Shown here piece by piece: positions 50,581-63,327 of a stretch of DNA of 64,000 nt. Within the stretch, counting starts at the first letter, position 1; every line of letters begins with the position of its first letter. The position numbers were made by a program, and so were the translations under genes. This stretch comes from Bugulina stolonifera (Eukaryota > Bryozoa > Gymnolaemata > Cheilostomatida > Bugulidae), in contig OW285188.1 of NCBI GenBank assembly GCA_935421135.1, forward strand, positions 3,245,001 to 3,309,000. Reading direction: 5' to 3'. The notes under the pieces were generated by a model, which saw only the letters and a program-made list of their open reading frames with translations, searched no databases and had not been told where the DNA came from.

Positions 50581-51575
50581 CTAGAAACAGTGTTTCCCTG
50601 GTTAGTGCTGTACTTGAGCTAGGACTGCTCTCCCTAGTAATATCAAGGATCTTGTTATCGATAACAAGGAAATGTTTTAAGGTATAAGTGTCGTCACAGC
50701 CCGTTTTCAGGTTGCGCAAACCTCTATAGTCTACACAGCGAATATAACTTGATTTGAATATTCTGGTATAGTTCTTGCATATTCCTAGAAAACCTTGTAC
50801 CTCAAGCCATTGTGTTTCTGATGGTGGAAACCGTCCCAAGGTGACAAGACGTGTAGACAACGTCAAGGTCGTCCAGCACATATTCAATTATAAGATATTT
50901 ATTTCAACTGTATTTAAGATTACATAATCAAACTTGTACACTGTCAATAGAAATAGCTAATAGTAGAATAATAAATTCAGATAACTACTTTTAACGGCCT
51001 TGTATAACCATGTTTCATGAAGTTACTAAAAGTGACTACAGTCAAATTATTATTCAGTAATCAGTTCTCTTCTTCTTCAGTTGCTTGTTTAGCTCACGCT
51101 TACTATGGAATTTTAGGCCATTATTGAAGTTTTGGTGAAATATTGTTATTAAATAATCATAATATGATGGAAAGTAAAATAAAAATCATAATACTTAGGC
51201 CTACTTTACTACTCTTAACTCTACTGGCAAGCAAGTGTTTTTTATCAAATTTTTGTAATTTTACTTGTTTATATTATGGGTCTTTCTATCACAATAAAAA
51301 CTTTGAGTCGTTGAACATTTCAAAATTATGATGAGCGAGCAAAGAGTCTTTCGAGATTACCAGAATTACATCATAATTTAAGTTACGAAATGTTCATGGC
51401 AAAATAAATTCTTGATTTGGATGTTCTCCCATGTTAACCTTGACCGTAACCAACAGTTTTATTTCCGTCTTTAGCCCCTCCCAAGTATAGGTGTTCCAAC
51501 GTCAGTAACACAGTTGGAGTTGTCTTATTTTACTCTCACGTGATTTATTGCACACGTCACGCTCACGTTTTGTAT

Positions 51576-54500
51576 CGGTTGTGGTAAAAGACGTGAGCGT
51601 GACGTGAGAAATAAATGGCGTGAGAGTAAAAGAAGACAACTCCAACTGTGTTACTGACATTGGAATACCTATACTAGGGCGGAGCTAAAGACGGAAATAA
51701 AACTGTTGGTTACGGTCAAGGTTAACATGGGGGAAAATCCAAATCAAGAATTTATTTTGCCATGAACATTTCGTAACTTGAATTATACTGTTATTATGGC
51801 AATCTCGAAAGACTCTTTACGTACTCATCATAATTTTGAAATGTTCAATGACTCCAAGTTTCTACTGTGATAGAAATACCCATAATATAAACAAGTGATT
51901 GTGAAATTACATAAAAATTATAAAAAAACACTTTCCAGTAACATAACATTTTGATTTGATTTTACTTTCCATCATTATTATTTAGTTACAATATTTCACT
52001 CAAACTTCATTAGTGACCTAAAAATTCTATAGGAAGCGTGAGCTAAACAAACAATTGAAAAATAATTTGACTGTAGTCAATTTTAGTAACTTAATAAAAC
52101 ATGGTCACACAAGGCTGTTAAAAGTAGTTATCTGAATTTATTATTCTACCATTAGCTATTTCTATTGACATTGTAGAAGTTTGATTATGTAATCTTAAAT
52201 ACGGTTGAAATAAATATCTTGCAATTGAATATGTGCCGGACAACCTTGACGCTGCCTACACTTGTCACCTTGGGATGGTTTCCGCCATCAGAAACATAAT
52301 GCCTTGAGGTACAAGGTTTTCTAGGAATATGCAAGAACTATACCAGAATACTCAAATTAAGTCATATTCGTTGTGTAAACTATAGCGGCTTGAGCAAGCT
52401 GACAACAAGCTGTGACGATACTTATACCTTGAAACAGTTCCTTGATATCGATAACAAGATCCTTGATACTATTAAGGAGAACAGTACTAGCTCAAGTACA
52501 GCACTAACCAGGGAAACGCTGTTTATTGTATTAACTTAGTCTAAACACTGAATGCTAAGAGCAAGACTAGGACTATTAGAGATTTATAGTAAAGCAATAA
52601 TGTTTGTCAGCAATCTATAATAAAAGAAAGTGATGTGCTGGTGTGGCGAAGGCAGTAGCATAGATCAGATAAATGATCAGCTCACGTCCTTCCAACTGTG
52701 ATAGGTAGTGGGGGAAATGTAATAATCGTCTAAAACAAGGACTATACTGGGTTACACTTTTTCACTGGCAAACTTCTTTAATTATTAAATAATGGAAATG
52801 CATATTTCTGCTAACGTTTAATATTGACGAATTATGTCAAGTCAACCGTGGTAGGTGATAATAGTAATTGGTGATTACTGATTATATGGTACGAGTGGGA
52901 ATCGCCTTGTCCTACAGCTGACTTGTGGGTGCAATTCCCATGAGGGTTGGCTAATCAAACTCTGTTAAGACAAAATCAGCTGCAGGTAGGCTTCCCACCC
53001 TCGTTCACTCTAGACTTAGAGCTTAGGCTATATATTAGTCTAGACTCTAGAAAGATAACTTTTGTTTAGATAGAATAGATGTGATTGTATTGGACTCGCA
53101 AAGAACAACTGCACTAACGTACAAAAATATTGCTGCTTTTATAAAAATCTGCTTCTGGTTACTTCCAGCAAAAGAACGACAAACAGTCAATCTTACAATA
53201 TGTAATAAGAATGCAATAAGCAGGTATCGAGAAGGACGACTAGGACATAGCATCAAGCGTTCGAGGACCAACCTACCTATGATTGGCCCCCCTAGACCGG
53301 GTACAATACAAAACCGTATAGAAAACGCAAGTATATCATGCATAAAACGAAGTGCACATTAGCTTGGCACTCTGCCTTGTACAATCATACAATAGAATGC
53401 GATTTATACATACATAATATATTGTACTTACACAGTGTGAGTTAAGAAATGTCCGTCACACCACAATAAGTGTATAATTGTAAAATCTATTGTTACTGAG
53501 TATTATTGAACAGTTTGAGGTATTTAAAATCTAACAATTATTTCTGCAATTATTTGCTGTTTGCTATTAAGTACTGAATAGATTAGCGAGTACTGTAGGC
53601 CTACAGTACAGTACATGACTGTATAAATTAGTGCTGGGCGGTGTTTCGGTGTCATTCAGTTTTTTCGGTTTTTTTTCATTCGGTTCAAAAACCGCCAAAA
53701 GTTAAAATGTGAACCGACACCGAATGCGGCGGTGCGGTTTTATTCGGTTTTAAAAGTCAAACCGCGCCTGGCCTCTTAGCGCACCCACTTTCAATAATGG
53801 CTGGCGTTGAAAACACGTGAATTCATATTATGCTTCTTTCAATCCTTATAATTCGATGCCATCCTTGGAATTTAGACTTAGCTGCAGCCATAATATTATC
53901 ACCCAGTGGTTATCTATTGTAGTTTCACTCCTTTATAGCAGCTACGATTGCATGTTATTATAAATAATAAATATTTAATAATTGTAAAGTATTAAACTAA
54001 ATGAAAATGGCTGCCATTTTAGTGCTTCTTTTAATCCATATAATTCGATGCCATCCTTGGAATACAGACTTAGCTGCAGCCATCAATGTCATCCAGTAAG
54101 GGTTCACTGTAGTTTTCATTTGATTCTAGTAGTCAAACTTGCATATTGTTATAAATAATTAATATTTAATTATTGCAAATTATTGAACAAAATAAAAATG
54201 GCGGCCATTTCCGGTAATGGCTGAAACGCCGAACACGTGAATTTATGTTATGCACCTTTCAATCTTTATAATTCGATGTCATCCTTTGAATAAATACTTA
54301 GCTACTGCCATCATTGTCACCCAGAGATGATTTACTTTAGTTTCACTGAATTCCAGTTGTTATACTTCCATATTATTATAGATGATTGGCATTTAATAAT
54401 TGCAATTTATTAGAGTAAATTAAAAATGGCGCCATTACAGCTTAAAAGCTGGGTGCGACAACTCCAATACTGAGTATTTAATTTCCGGTTCGGTTCGGTG

Positions 54501-56010
54501 TTTTTTCATGAATAAAAAAAACTGAATTAAACCGAGGGTGAGAAGACAACTTCGGTTTCATTCAGTTTTTTAGAAAAATCAGCAAAAAAACTGAATGCAC
54601 ATGCAAATCAAAACCGCCCAGCACTAGTATAAATCCACTATTCTTCGTTGACAGAATGAATATCCTTGTTCTTGATGATATCATGATAGTAGTGTGCATC
54701 ATTATGTTGACCAACAAGACCTGCATAAATAAAGAGAATAACATGATGTGAAGAAAAATAACTAATTTCCACATTATTCTGGTTATGCTATAAAAGAAGT
54801 AATGGAGATCTCGGACAGTGATGAGAAGGCAACATCTAAAGTAGAAATATTTCCTATACAAAATTCAATCCTTGTAATAAGGGGCTAATCACACTTTCAT
54901 AAAACTACTGTATCATTGATGATACAATAACAATGATAATTACAGAGTTGAGTTAAAATAATTATTCTATCTGTACACAAACATGCACATGGTACTTCAA
55001 CATAATATGGTGGTCTACAGTTGCGATGTCTACATTTAACTGACAAACATTGCTGCGAATACTAATATGAATGTCAATAACTGCAAACAATTCTACAGAT
55101 ACCTGAGATGACAGCACTTAAAGTACCGGTAAAGGAATCACAAAGACGAAGCTTAGAGCAAATGGGCTACAATTATTATGAGATTTTGCTCAGTACCTGC
55201 ACTTACCAGTCATTGAGATCCTGTGAAATTCTATGGGAAGATATAAGTCAAGTAAGATGTGAAACTTCTACCAGGCCTACAACAAACGGTCGTCAAACGG
55301 TTATAGGCTGAGTGATAGCAAATAATCGCAAATCAAGTCATGAGAAACAAAATAATATTAAACAGAAATGTGATGGAATTAAATTTACATGATTGCAATG
55401 ACTCAGCTGCACAAGAGACATGTAATAGTAGAATAATAAATTCAACTAAGTATTTTTAACAACCTGAGTGAAATATTTAATGTCCCGAGACTCATGTTTT
55501 ATCAAGTCACTAAAAGTGACCACAAATAAATTTATTATTCAATTGTGTGTTTAGCTCACGCTTCCTTTAGACTTTTTGGGCTATCATTTAAGTATTGGTG
55601 AAATATTGTAACTAAATAATCACGATGGAAAGTAAAATCAAAATAAAATGCAACTGGTGAGTGTTTTTCAAGTTTTGCATAAAGTTTTTTACAATTTCAC
55701 TAATTTCTATTATGGGTATTTCTATCACAGTAAAAATTTAATTCATTGAACATTTTAAAATCATCATGTGCAAGTTAAAAGTCTTTAGATATTGCTATAA
55801 TTAAATCATAAGTCAAGTAACGAGATTTCGTGGTAAAATAAATTCTTGATTTGGATTTCCCCCATCTTAACCTTGACCGTAACCAAAAGTTTCATTTCCG
55901 GCTTTAGCTCCTCCCTAATAGAGGTATTCCAAAGTTAGTTGGAGTTGTCTTCACGCTCTCACGCCATTTATTTCTCACGTCTTTTACCACAACCGCGTTT
56001 TCTATGCGTC
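51576..56010 (+). mobile_element. DNA element copy 2, inverted and head-to-head with copy 1
   Basis: The terminus 51576-52210 and the opposite terminus about 55311-56010 are inverted copies of each other. The order of internal blocks mirrors the 44061-51575 element. The junction at about 51570-51580 is the centre of a palindrome with arms of about 1 kb (50590-52530). Shared coding remnants read on the plus strand here: about 52230-52525, 53090-53200, 54780-54870 (EISDSDEKATSKVEIF) and 55108-55311. All are broken or short and the family is not recognised. Long inverted termini recall Mutator-like or foldback elements. It is interrupted by a MITE at 53631-54624. Confidence 0.65.
53631..54624. 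mobile_element. ~1-kb MITE with TA duplication and internal tandem repeats
   Basis: The inverted ends GTGCTGGGCGGT and ACCGCCCAGCAC are flanked by TA (53629-53630 and 54625-54626). The interior holds three degenerate tandem copies of about 200 bp (each with TATAATTCGATGCCATCC or a close variant) between 53810 and 54430. It interrupts element copy 2, where the matching part of copy 1 is continuous. Confidence 0.85.
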
Positions 56011-56611
56011 AGTTTTCGTTGTGAACTAGGTGCACTAAATTGGCACTTTTATTTATGTATTGAAGCCTTATATTTACATGTAAATAATAAATAAACTAAT
56101 TTTAATAAATTTCTTTTTTATTTACATAAAATAAAATAGCGTAGCAGTTATTTTTGCTAATACCTGACTACAGTTTTGGGGACCGCAAACACAACATTAA
56201 CAACTTCCTTTCTCTTAAAAGCATCGGTGTCAAAGATTGACGGTGTATGCCGTACCGCGTTCGGAGGCGCGAGGGAGACAGCTTTTGGCCGGAGTGAAAC
56301 CTCTTTCCTTTTACTCTCTTTAGTGTATGGTTTGGTTTCTTGATTGCTTTCATATATTATATGTGAATTTGTTTATTGTGCAATATACTACAGCTGAACA
56401 TGCCATCGTACAGGTACGAGGTAGGCAAACACTCCCAATGATTATCTATTCAAAAACCTGACCAATCAGGCCTGTTAATTGACATATCTATTATCTTTGT
56501 TTTTAGAACAGTTTTGTGACATGAATATCCACTCACTCATTTGACTTCGGCATTGTGATTATGATTGTCAGTTGACTGAATAGTGAATTGTAAATGTAAT
56601 GTTATTGTTAG

Positions 56612-57477
56612 CAAGGAGTAAGAGAGAAGGAGGCTCGTCCATGAGAATTTTGTGTTCGATGCGCTCCTCGGTTTAAAAATATGAGCACATGAGTCGCTGG
56701 CATTAAGCGAGTAGACAACTCCGTTGAATCGTGATGCGGTTCTTCATTGCTAAACAGGTATAAAAGCAATGCACATGTGCACGGCTCTGGTGCTTAATAC
56801 GTCACAGCTATAACATCCAATCAAAATCATTTCTATGGAGAGATAAACATTATTGTTTATTGACATAGCTTGTAGTTTGAGCACTATTTTCATTTAGTGT
56901 GGGCATGTTGTAGGGCCCACAAACTAGCCTACCAACTAAAATGGTGTCTGAACTATACACAATAAATCAAATGAAGTATATGGAGTCCTGATGTTAGAGA
57001 AACGTGTTCCACAAATTTGCTCGTTTTAACCGCGATTTCTACGTTTATACATTTTTTTGATTATGAAAGAGCAAAGTTTAAATTTGTATTTTAACTTAAC
57101 CAATTGCAGCAAGTTTAAATCTATCAGGATTATTTTTGCTTAATTTGTTGAGCATGTTGGTATTTGCAAAAAGTGTTATTTTATTTTGAGATACGCAATT
57201 TTCTTCAAATCTGGCGAACTTACTTGCCGATATCCATCGTATCTCATTGAAATATGTAGTTTGTTTATAGTCAGCCTGTTCATTAGAGTGTTACCAATTA
57301 TTGACATCGATTATATTTTAATGTTAGCTGATGTGTGAATTTTACTTTTTTAAAAATATTCATCATCTTTTCTTCTTACTTTACCAAGTACCCGAGGCGC
57401 ACATCGAACACCGGAAGCCCATTGTAACATATACGCAGGTTTTCATGGACGAGCCTCCTTCTCTCTCTTACTCCTTG
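56612..57477. mobile_element. Foldback/MITE with AAGGAGTAAGAGAGAAGGAG ends
   Basis: Inverted ends of about 35 bp (CAAGGAGTAAGAGAGAAGGA.. and the reverse) are flanked by a perfect 7-bp duplication TTGTTAG (56605-56611 and 57478-57484). The 866-bp interior has no transposase frame. A relative lies at 59144-59818. Confidence 0.8.
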
Positions 57478-57711
57478 TTGTTAGTATTCACTATGACTAT
57501 TGTCTTTGGATTGTCATTGTCACACCAGGGGGATGGGACTGACAACTCAGACAGTTGAGGCCACTTGTTAGAAGGTCTGGGGTGGGTGTGGGAATGAAAG
57601 AAAAAATGAGAATCCCATTCCAATTTTTTTGCGATGTAATCTGTGGGGCTTGTAGAATAAGAATCATGGACTGCTTGCAACTACACGTAACCTACAAGGT
57701 TAAGGGAGATT

Positions 57712-57965
57712 TCGAAAAAGACAGTTTGAAACAGGATGTTTCAAAACCGGACAGTTCGAAACTATATAGATTACATTTAGAAACACAAGTTGCAGGTAAT
57801 ATAATTAATTTATTTAATTAACTGAATAAAGAAACTGATATTAATTAAAAGGAAAAATTAGTTGAAATCTGGTGGTTGGGGTTTGGGGTTAGGCGTTTCA
57901 AACTGTCCAGTGTTGAACTGTCCACTTTTGAAATGTCCTGTTTTGAACTGTCTTTTTCGAACAGT
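57712..57965. mobile_element. Short inverted-repeat element of GACAGTTTGAAAC words
   Basis: Ends of about 65 bp (CGAAAAAGACAGTTTGAAAC.. and inverse) are each built of repeated GACAGTTYRAAAC-like words. They flank a short AT-rich middle of about 110 bp. Confidence 0.7.
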
Positions 57966-59143
57966 CGCACATTCAACTTAGGCTACATGTATGAACCCCA
58001 AGTGCACTGACCACTTCTCAGATAGAGTTTTACTGTACAATCATTCCCCTGATAGTATCAATCCTTCGCTCCGGGTGCCACCGGCTACCAACCATGATTA
58101 TGATAACGTAACCATACATAAGATAAGCCAGGTAAGGATGCCTCTGGGATGAGCATGAGCTTTGAGATTCGATTGAATGCAAATAAAAGTTAATGTCTGA
58201 GTTCAATTATTCATTCAATTGAATATCAATATGAATATACATGGACATACATGTAGTATGAAACTGATTATTTTCCTGCTGCTACTACTGCTACTACCAC
58301 TCCAGTGACAGCTCCTACGGCCTACTCACCTGCTACACCTACTACCAAATTAATAAACAATATTAATTAATTGAAGGGGTTATGCCACGTGTTTTCAGGT
58401 AGCATTAAGACGCACTCAGCTATCTAGTGGCTCAATATATTGAGTGCCTAGATATTTACTATTCTAGTACTGTTAGTTATCCTATGCGTGTGGCTTCCGG
58501 GCTATAGGCCTATTTAGAACAACTAGACCACAACGCAATGTATAGGCATGTAGAATAACGCAACGATAGCCGCTGTATACAGTGTGGCCAGATGAAACAC
58601 CGGACCTACCAATAAAGGTAGCTAATTATTGCCAGCAAAAGTAGAGCCCAGAAAAATTCAAAAACTTGCACAAGTTATCCTACTGCTATATTAGTAAATC
58701 CTATAAAATCATTTGTTCACTACTGTACTCTTTCTATGCAAACAGCTTGAATTCAAAAATTTTCTCTATATGACATAAAGCACGCAGTTGCGTCTTCGTA
58801 ACAAAGTTGCGTTTGAATCAGCATCCACCAGTGCTAGTGAGTCAAGCATGGGCAAGAGAACACAATTCTGCTTATAGTAGCACAAATGCAATAAACCTAA
58901 GTAAGAGATGCTGCTTTGAACATAGACATAAACCACATGTCATAACCCCTCTAATAGGCTATAGCACCAATTAAATGTTATAATTATTTAATTTACTATT
59001 TAGAGGACCGGTTTAGTGTTTATTAAATCATCATCATTAAAATAAAAATTTCATTATTGATCATGATTAATAATTAGGCTATAATTTCAAGTTTGATATT
59101 CGTTCATATTGATACTTCTATTGCAAAGATAAGTTAACAATTA
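57966..59143. other. No gene seen
   Basis: AT-rich sequence lies between two MITEs. No supported exon or repeat ends were found. Confidence 0.45.
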
Positions 59144-59818
59144 CAAGGAGTAAAAAGAGAAGGAGGCTCGTTTTTGAGAAATCTGTATGCGATGTTCAAC
59201 TAGGTATCTAAATGTGCTTAGTTGAGTCACTGAATGTTCATTGCAGAGAGTGGATAACTTCACCAGTCTATTAATGTTAGCACCAACGCCACTGATATTG
59301 TTGTGATAGTGATGTTTGGCGCTAAACATGTTATAGAGATTGGAGGCAATCATCAATTATGATTCATAATCACAATACTTGCTTGCAATGGCAAACCCAT
59401 GTGAGGTAACCTAGGTTTTATAGCATTATTTTCATTTATTAAGGGCTGTTGCAGTAGCTCACTGACCACCCTGCCAACTTCACTAGAGTCCCAGCCATTA
59501 CTTTAGCATTAGATATTGGCTGATGAAGATTCTTCGGCAGAAAGATGGGTAACTAAAATCCACCGGTTTTCCCAGAATTTGAGCTTTATTGTAATTTATT
59601 TGTTATGAAATAGTTAACATTTCATTTTTTACTATACTACAAACTTAAGCAAGTTTCACTCTACATAAATTCTGGTGGGTTGATCACAGTTGTTACTCTA
59701 GTGTAGATCTAGGCCTACATGTGTGCAGAGTGCAGATTTTCAACCGAAGCCGCTGTTTTAGATAGTAATATTTATATGCAAGTTTACGAAGACGAGCACC
59801 CTACTCTTCTTACTCCTT
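59144..59818. mobile_element. Second copy of the AAGGAGTAAAAAGAG foldback family
   Basis: The ends AAGGAGTAAAAAGAGAAGGA and ..CTACTCTTCTTACTCCTT are imperfect inverted repeats. They match the 56612-57477 element (shared GGAGGCTCG and GACGAGC blocks). A clear target duplication was not found. Confidence 0.65.
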
Positions 59819-60304
59819 AATAACTATGATGGAATTAAAGTTGCCTATTTTAATTTCTCAGATTTGAAAATTCAAATTGCGGTTTGAAGTCTTCGTCTCA
59901 CCCCATCTCATAATATAAGTGCCATTATCTGTCTTTCTACCAATTATTTTAAACTTACTGTTCTGTTATATCAATTCGATAGCCAGTTTCGTTCTTAGAT
60001 AGGTATCTGTAATGTTGTAATCTTATGCCCTTTTTGAAATTTTAATCTATATTTATTTCTGTTGCTGGTATAGAGACAGACAATACAGGTGTAACTAATT
60101 GATTGTGTTAGAATGAAACTATTAAAACTGAAAATTGGCATACATCTAGGCGTATATCGGAGTTCTTACCTCAATCCTTTCCTCAATTGTTTTAGAACAC
60201 TCGTATACTACCATGGGTGGTATAAAAGCCGAGTGCCTCTTTTGTTGAGGCATCTGGTTAGTACAGTAGTATTTACAGAACTCTGGCATGTAGCTCTTCC
60301 ATGA

Positions 60305-61610
60305 TTAATTTTGTTGACACCCTATTTGAAGGTCTTTATGCTTCGAGGGAGGAAACTTGTAAAATTTTTGGATAGAGGTGGGCTCCCCTCTTTCAACTGC
60401 CCTTGTTTTCATGGTTGCTTGAGCTCTACAGCTAAGAGTTTCATCATAGTCAGCGGATAGGGTTTCATGTTTGTTCTGATCTGAGAAAATTCTCATCAAC
60501 AGTGTTATTATATAGGACTTTCTTCTCTCTTGTAGAGTCTGTAGTCCAAGGCTAGAGCGGCCTTCGGTGATGCCACGCCTGCCCTTGATATTTTCTATGA
60601 ATTGTATAGCTTTTTTTTGGATTAGGTCTAGCTCATCTATAGAGGCATTGTTGGATGGATCCCATAATATGTTTGCATATTCTAATTTCGGGCAGCATAA
60701 GCTTGTGTAAGCAAACAATTTGACTTTCTCGGGAACCCCATGTAGCGTGTATTTGATACTGCCCAGAGTCCTATTTGCACTCCTTATAATGCAGGAGTTG
60801 TCTTTTTAAAATTTTAGATCAGATTGTGACAAAACGCCAAGGTATTTAGTGGTGTCTACACATGATAGCGAGTGTCCGAATATAGTATACTGTGACAGTG
60901 GTGTGGCACCTTGGTTGAATACAATAACCTCTCATTTCGTCTTGTTGAATGGAATTTTGTTCTTTACTGACCAGTTCACAAGCGAGTCTATGTTCTTCTG
61001 GAACTGAGAAGCAATAGCCCGGTCTTCTATTTTAGCAGCGATCAGGGTGTCGCCAGCATAGGGGCCTAAGTTAAACGAGACTGAGTCAAGCAAGTCATTA
61101 ATATACAGGAGGAGCAAGGTAGGTCCGAGAACTGAGCCCTGCGGGACTCCGCAGGTCACAGCTAAGATTTCCGACTCCGCACCTGTTAGAATCCACCAGG
61201 TAAAAAGTCCTGTATCCAGTTGACAATATTTAGGGGTCTACATTTTAGATTTTTCTTATCTTTTCCATCAGTAGTTCGTAAGGAACTTTATCAAATGCTT
61301 CTTGAAAGTCGAGTACTACTGCATGAACAGTAGTAGATTGTTCTGCAGCTTTTACAAGTTCGTGATAAGTAGCGCACAACTGTGTTTCACTGGATAGCCC
61401 TTCACGGAAGCCGTGCTGTCTGTTGTGTAAGAGAGTATTTAAGGTATTATTGAGATAGTCCAGTACATGACTTTTCAGGGCCGTCACCTGAAGCAGAGGT
61501 TGTTGAGGTGCTAGTCGCATCAGCGTAGCTCTAGCTTCTTCCATCCGTGGTGCACCTAAGTTATTGGTCCGATCCACCTCCCCCCAATCTGCTCAGGGTT
61601 TGGTACATAA
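60305..61610 (-). pseudogene. Non-LTR retrotransposon reverse transcriptase remnant
   Basis: Three minus-strand segments in different frames carry reverse-transcriptase blocks in order. The first, 61577-61245, has HGFREGLSSETQL and VVLDFQEAFDKVP. The second, 61159-60932, has CGVPQGSVLGPTLLLLYIND. The third, 60718-60305, has the C-terminal region with LEYANILWDPSN. The wording is that of the CR1/Jockey group of LINEs. The catalytic FADD box reads YAGD, and frameshifts separate the segments. The N-terminal endonuclease is missing. It is a 5'-truncated, dead copy. Confidence 0.88.
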
Positions 61611-62123
61611 GCCGGAGTAATATCAAAATCACCACAGAGGTAACTTTGAAGGGAGATTTTTGCTATTGTTTCAAAGAAAAGGATTTTTTGTGTTGAGTTT
61701 TTCCAGCAGATATCTCCGCACCCTTCCATAGGTCAGCTTATTTCAATGTACAATTTACGATGTTTATGTACATCTCATATGACTGCTGTCAATTTCTTGA
61801 ATTACATTTTTCTTAGTGATCCCAATATTTGGTCAAGGTTAGTGTTGTAATGCGAGCTGATGATTTCGAACTTCAAACAACCTGTCATTTGCATCTATGC
61901 AATCATAGAAATGAACTATAATTGGAGACTAATGGAATCTGACTATTTATGGAGAGCAGCATAAAAAGCATGTGAATAAGCTGAAATATATATACATATA
62001 TATATGCGTAAAGTTATAGCTAGAACACCGTCCATGAAATTTAATAGGCTTTTTCTTTGACATTAACCTACTTCAGCTAACATAAACCAATGTCAACCAA
62101 TGGCTCCTGTACTGTGGTGTCAT

Positions 62124-62535
62124 TTATATCGAGGCAACAAATTTGCTCAGGAGTTGTCTGACTAATGGGTGTTGTCTTCCACCCTTGCCTTTATCTGCTG
62201 ACATGGTGGTGCACTCAAAGTGTATCCTAATTCCCTTCACATCAACCACTGGCTCCTGCTGCACTGTAGTGTTAGTGTTATGGAGGCAGTAACTGTCCTC
62301 TGGTGCTGTGTTCAAATACACCTTGCATAGTTTTCTATTTCTCAATGACTTCAGTCCTGCCTTGGTTCGTCGAAGGAGATGTCGATGTAGCTGTGATTCG
62401 TAATCCTTGATATCCTTCATATTCTCCTCACACAGTTTAATAATGTCTTTCTTCACTCGTCTGGATGCTCTCCTCTTGCAATAGCATGGATTTCTCTGAT
62501 TATAGCTGTTTCTAATCAATACCTTCATTTTCTTT
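62124..62535 (-). CDS. Unrecognised tandem-duplicated exon, copy 1
   Basis: An open stretch of about 134 codons follows an acceptor-like TTCTTCATAG. The product is basic and Cys-containing: CYCKRRASRRVKKDIIKLCE, then NMKDIKDYESQLHRHLLRRT, then RKLCKVYLNTAPEDSYCLHN. It is about 80% identical to the exon at 62835-63215. Where copy 2 has the donor GTGAGG, this copy reads GCAAGG, so the frame runs on to a stop at 62124. One extra A after the acceptor also changes its phase. The family is not recognised. It may be the last exon of a gene, or a decayed duplicate. Confidence 0.5.
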
Positions 62536-62834
62536 TGCTATGAAGAACAATATATCTGTGCAGTATGTGTGAGATAATGCAAGGAAAACTAGAAAACACT
62601 AAATCACCAGTACTATAAGTAGCTTGCTGCACTGTAGCCAGAACAGATCAAGTAAAAGATACACACGGCTATATATAAACTCAACTACAATAATAGAACT
62701 ACCAGTGTAGTAGTACTGAGCTTATGAAACACTAAATATACCTTGCCTTTGAGCTCTATTGCAGTCTTGGAAGATTTACACAAACTGAACAAAGTAACCG
62801 AAGAAACACAATAGACCAACTCAGTGTACTACTG

Positions 62835-63215
62835 TTAGAACATACCCTCACCTTTATCTGCTGACATGGTGGTGCACTCTAAGTGTTTCCTAATTCCTTC
62901 CACATCCACCACTGGCTCCTCCTCTACCACATTGGTATTATTATGGAGGCAGTAACTGTCCTCTGGTGCTGTATTCAAGTACACCTTGCACAACTTCCTT
63001 TTCATCAGTGATTTCAGTCCTGCATTTGTTCTTCTGAGTAGGAGAAATCTGTGTAGCTTTGATTCATAATCTTTGATATCTTTCATATTCTCCTCACACA
63101 GTTTAATAATATCCTTCTTCACTCGTCTGGATGCTCTCCTCTTGCAATAGCATGGCCTTCCCTGATTATAGTTGTTTCTAATCAATATCTTCATTTCTTT
63201 TGCTACAAGAAACAA
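62835..63215 (-). CDS. Unrecognised tandem-duplicated exon, copy 2
   Basis: The acceptor TGTTTCTTGTAG (ending near 63205) opens a frame coding KEMKILIRNNYNQGRPCYCK, then the same basic, Cys-containing core as copy 1, ending SADKG before a GTGAGG donor near 62843. Substitutions between the copies keep the frame and the cysteines. That suggests the exon was, or is, under coding selection. A further 35-bp fragment of the same sequence lies at 63294-63327. The function is unknown. Confidence 0.55.
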   Translation of the reverse strand: MFLVAKEMKILIRNNYNQGRPCYCKRRASRRVKKDIIKLCEENMKDIKDYESKLHRFLLLRRTNAGLKSLMKRKLCKVYLNTAPEDSYCLHNNTNVVEEEPVVDVEGIRKHLECTTMSADKGEGMF

Positions 63216-63327
63216 TGTGTCTATGTAGTATATGTGACAGAATACAAGAAAAACTAGAACACTCTAAACAACCAATACTATAATTAATATATGATGTAGC
63301 TTTGATTCATAATCTTTGATATCCTTA

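Larger units (their letters stand above)
44061..51575 (-). mobile_element. DNA element copy 1 with ~0.7-kb inverted termini, interrupted
   Basis: The left terminus (44061-44838) and right terminus (about 50890-51575) are inverted copies of each other. Both end in a GGAGTTGTCTT hairpin and share blocks such as AGGTTAACATGG and GTGAGCTAAACA. The middle (about 47005-48630 and 50590-50890) is repeated in inverted order in the neighbour at 51576-56010. Open stretches shared by both copies read on the minus strand here (46909-47121, LEQMGYNYYxILLSTC; 50887-50590; 48070-47945). Their product is not recognised, and the frames are broken. Insertions at 44838-47005 (including an LTR and a MITE) and 48630-50590 interrupt the element. 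Confidence 0.65.

Noticed and set aside
50590..50887. Frame containing GFLGICKNYTRIFKS, reminiscent of a gypsy-type reverse transcriptase
   Set aside because: No other reverse transcriptase, RNase H or integrase blocks are nearby. The region is part of an inverted-terminus element, so the likeness is probably chance.
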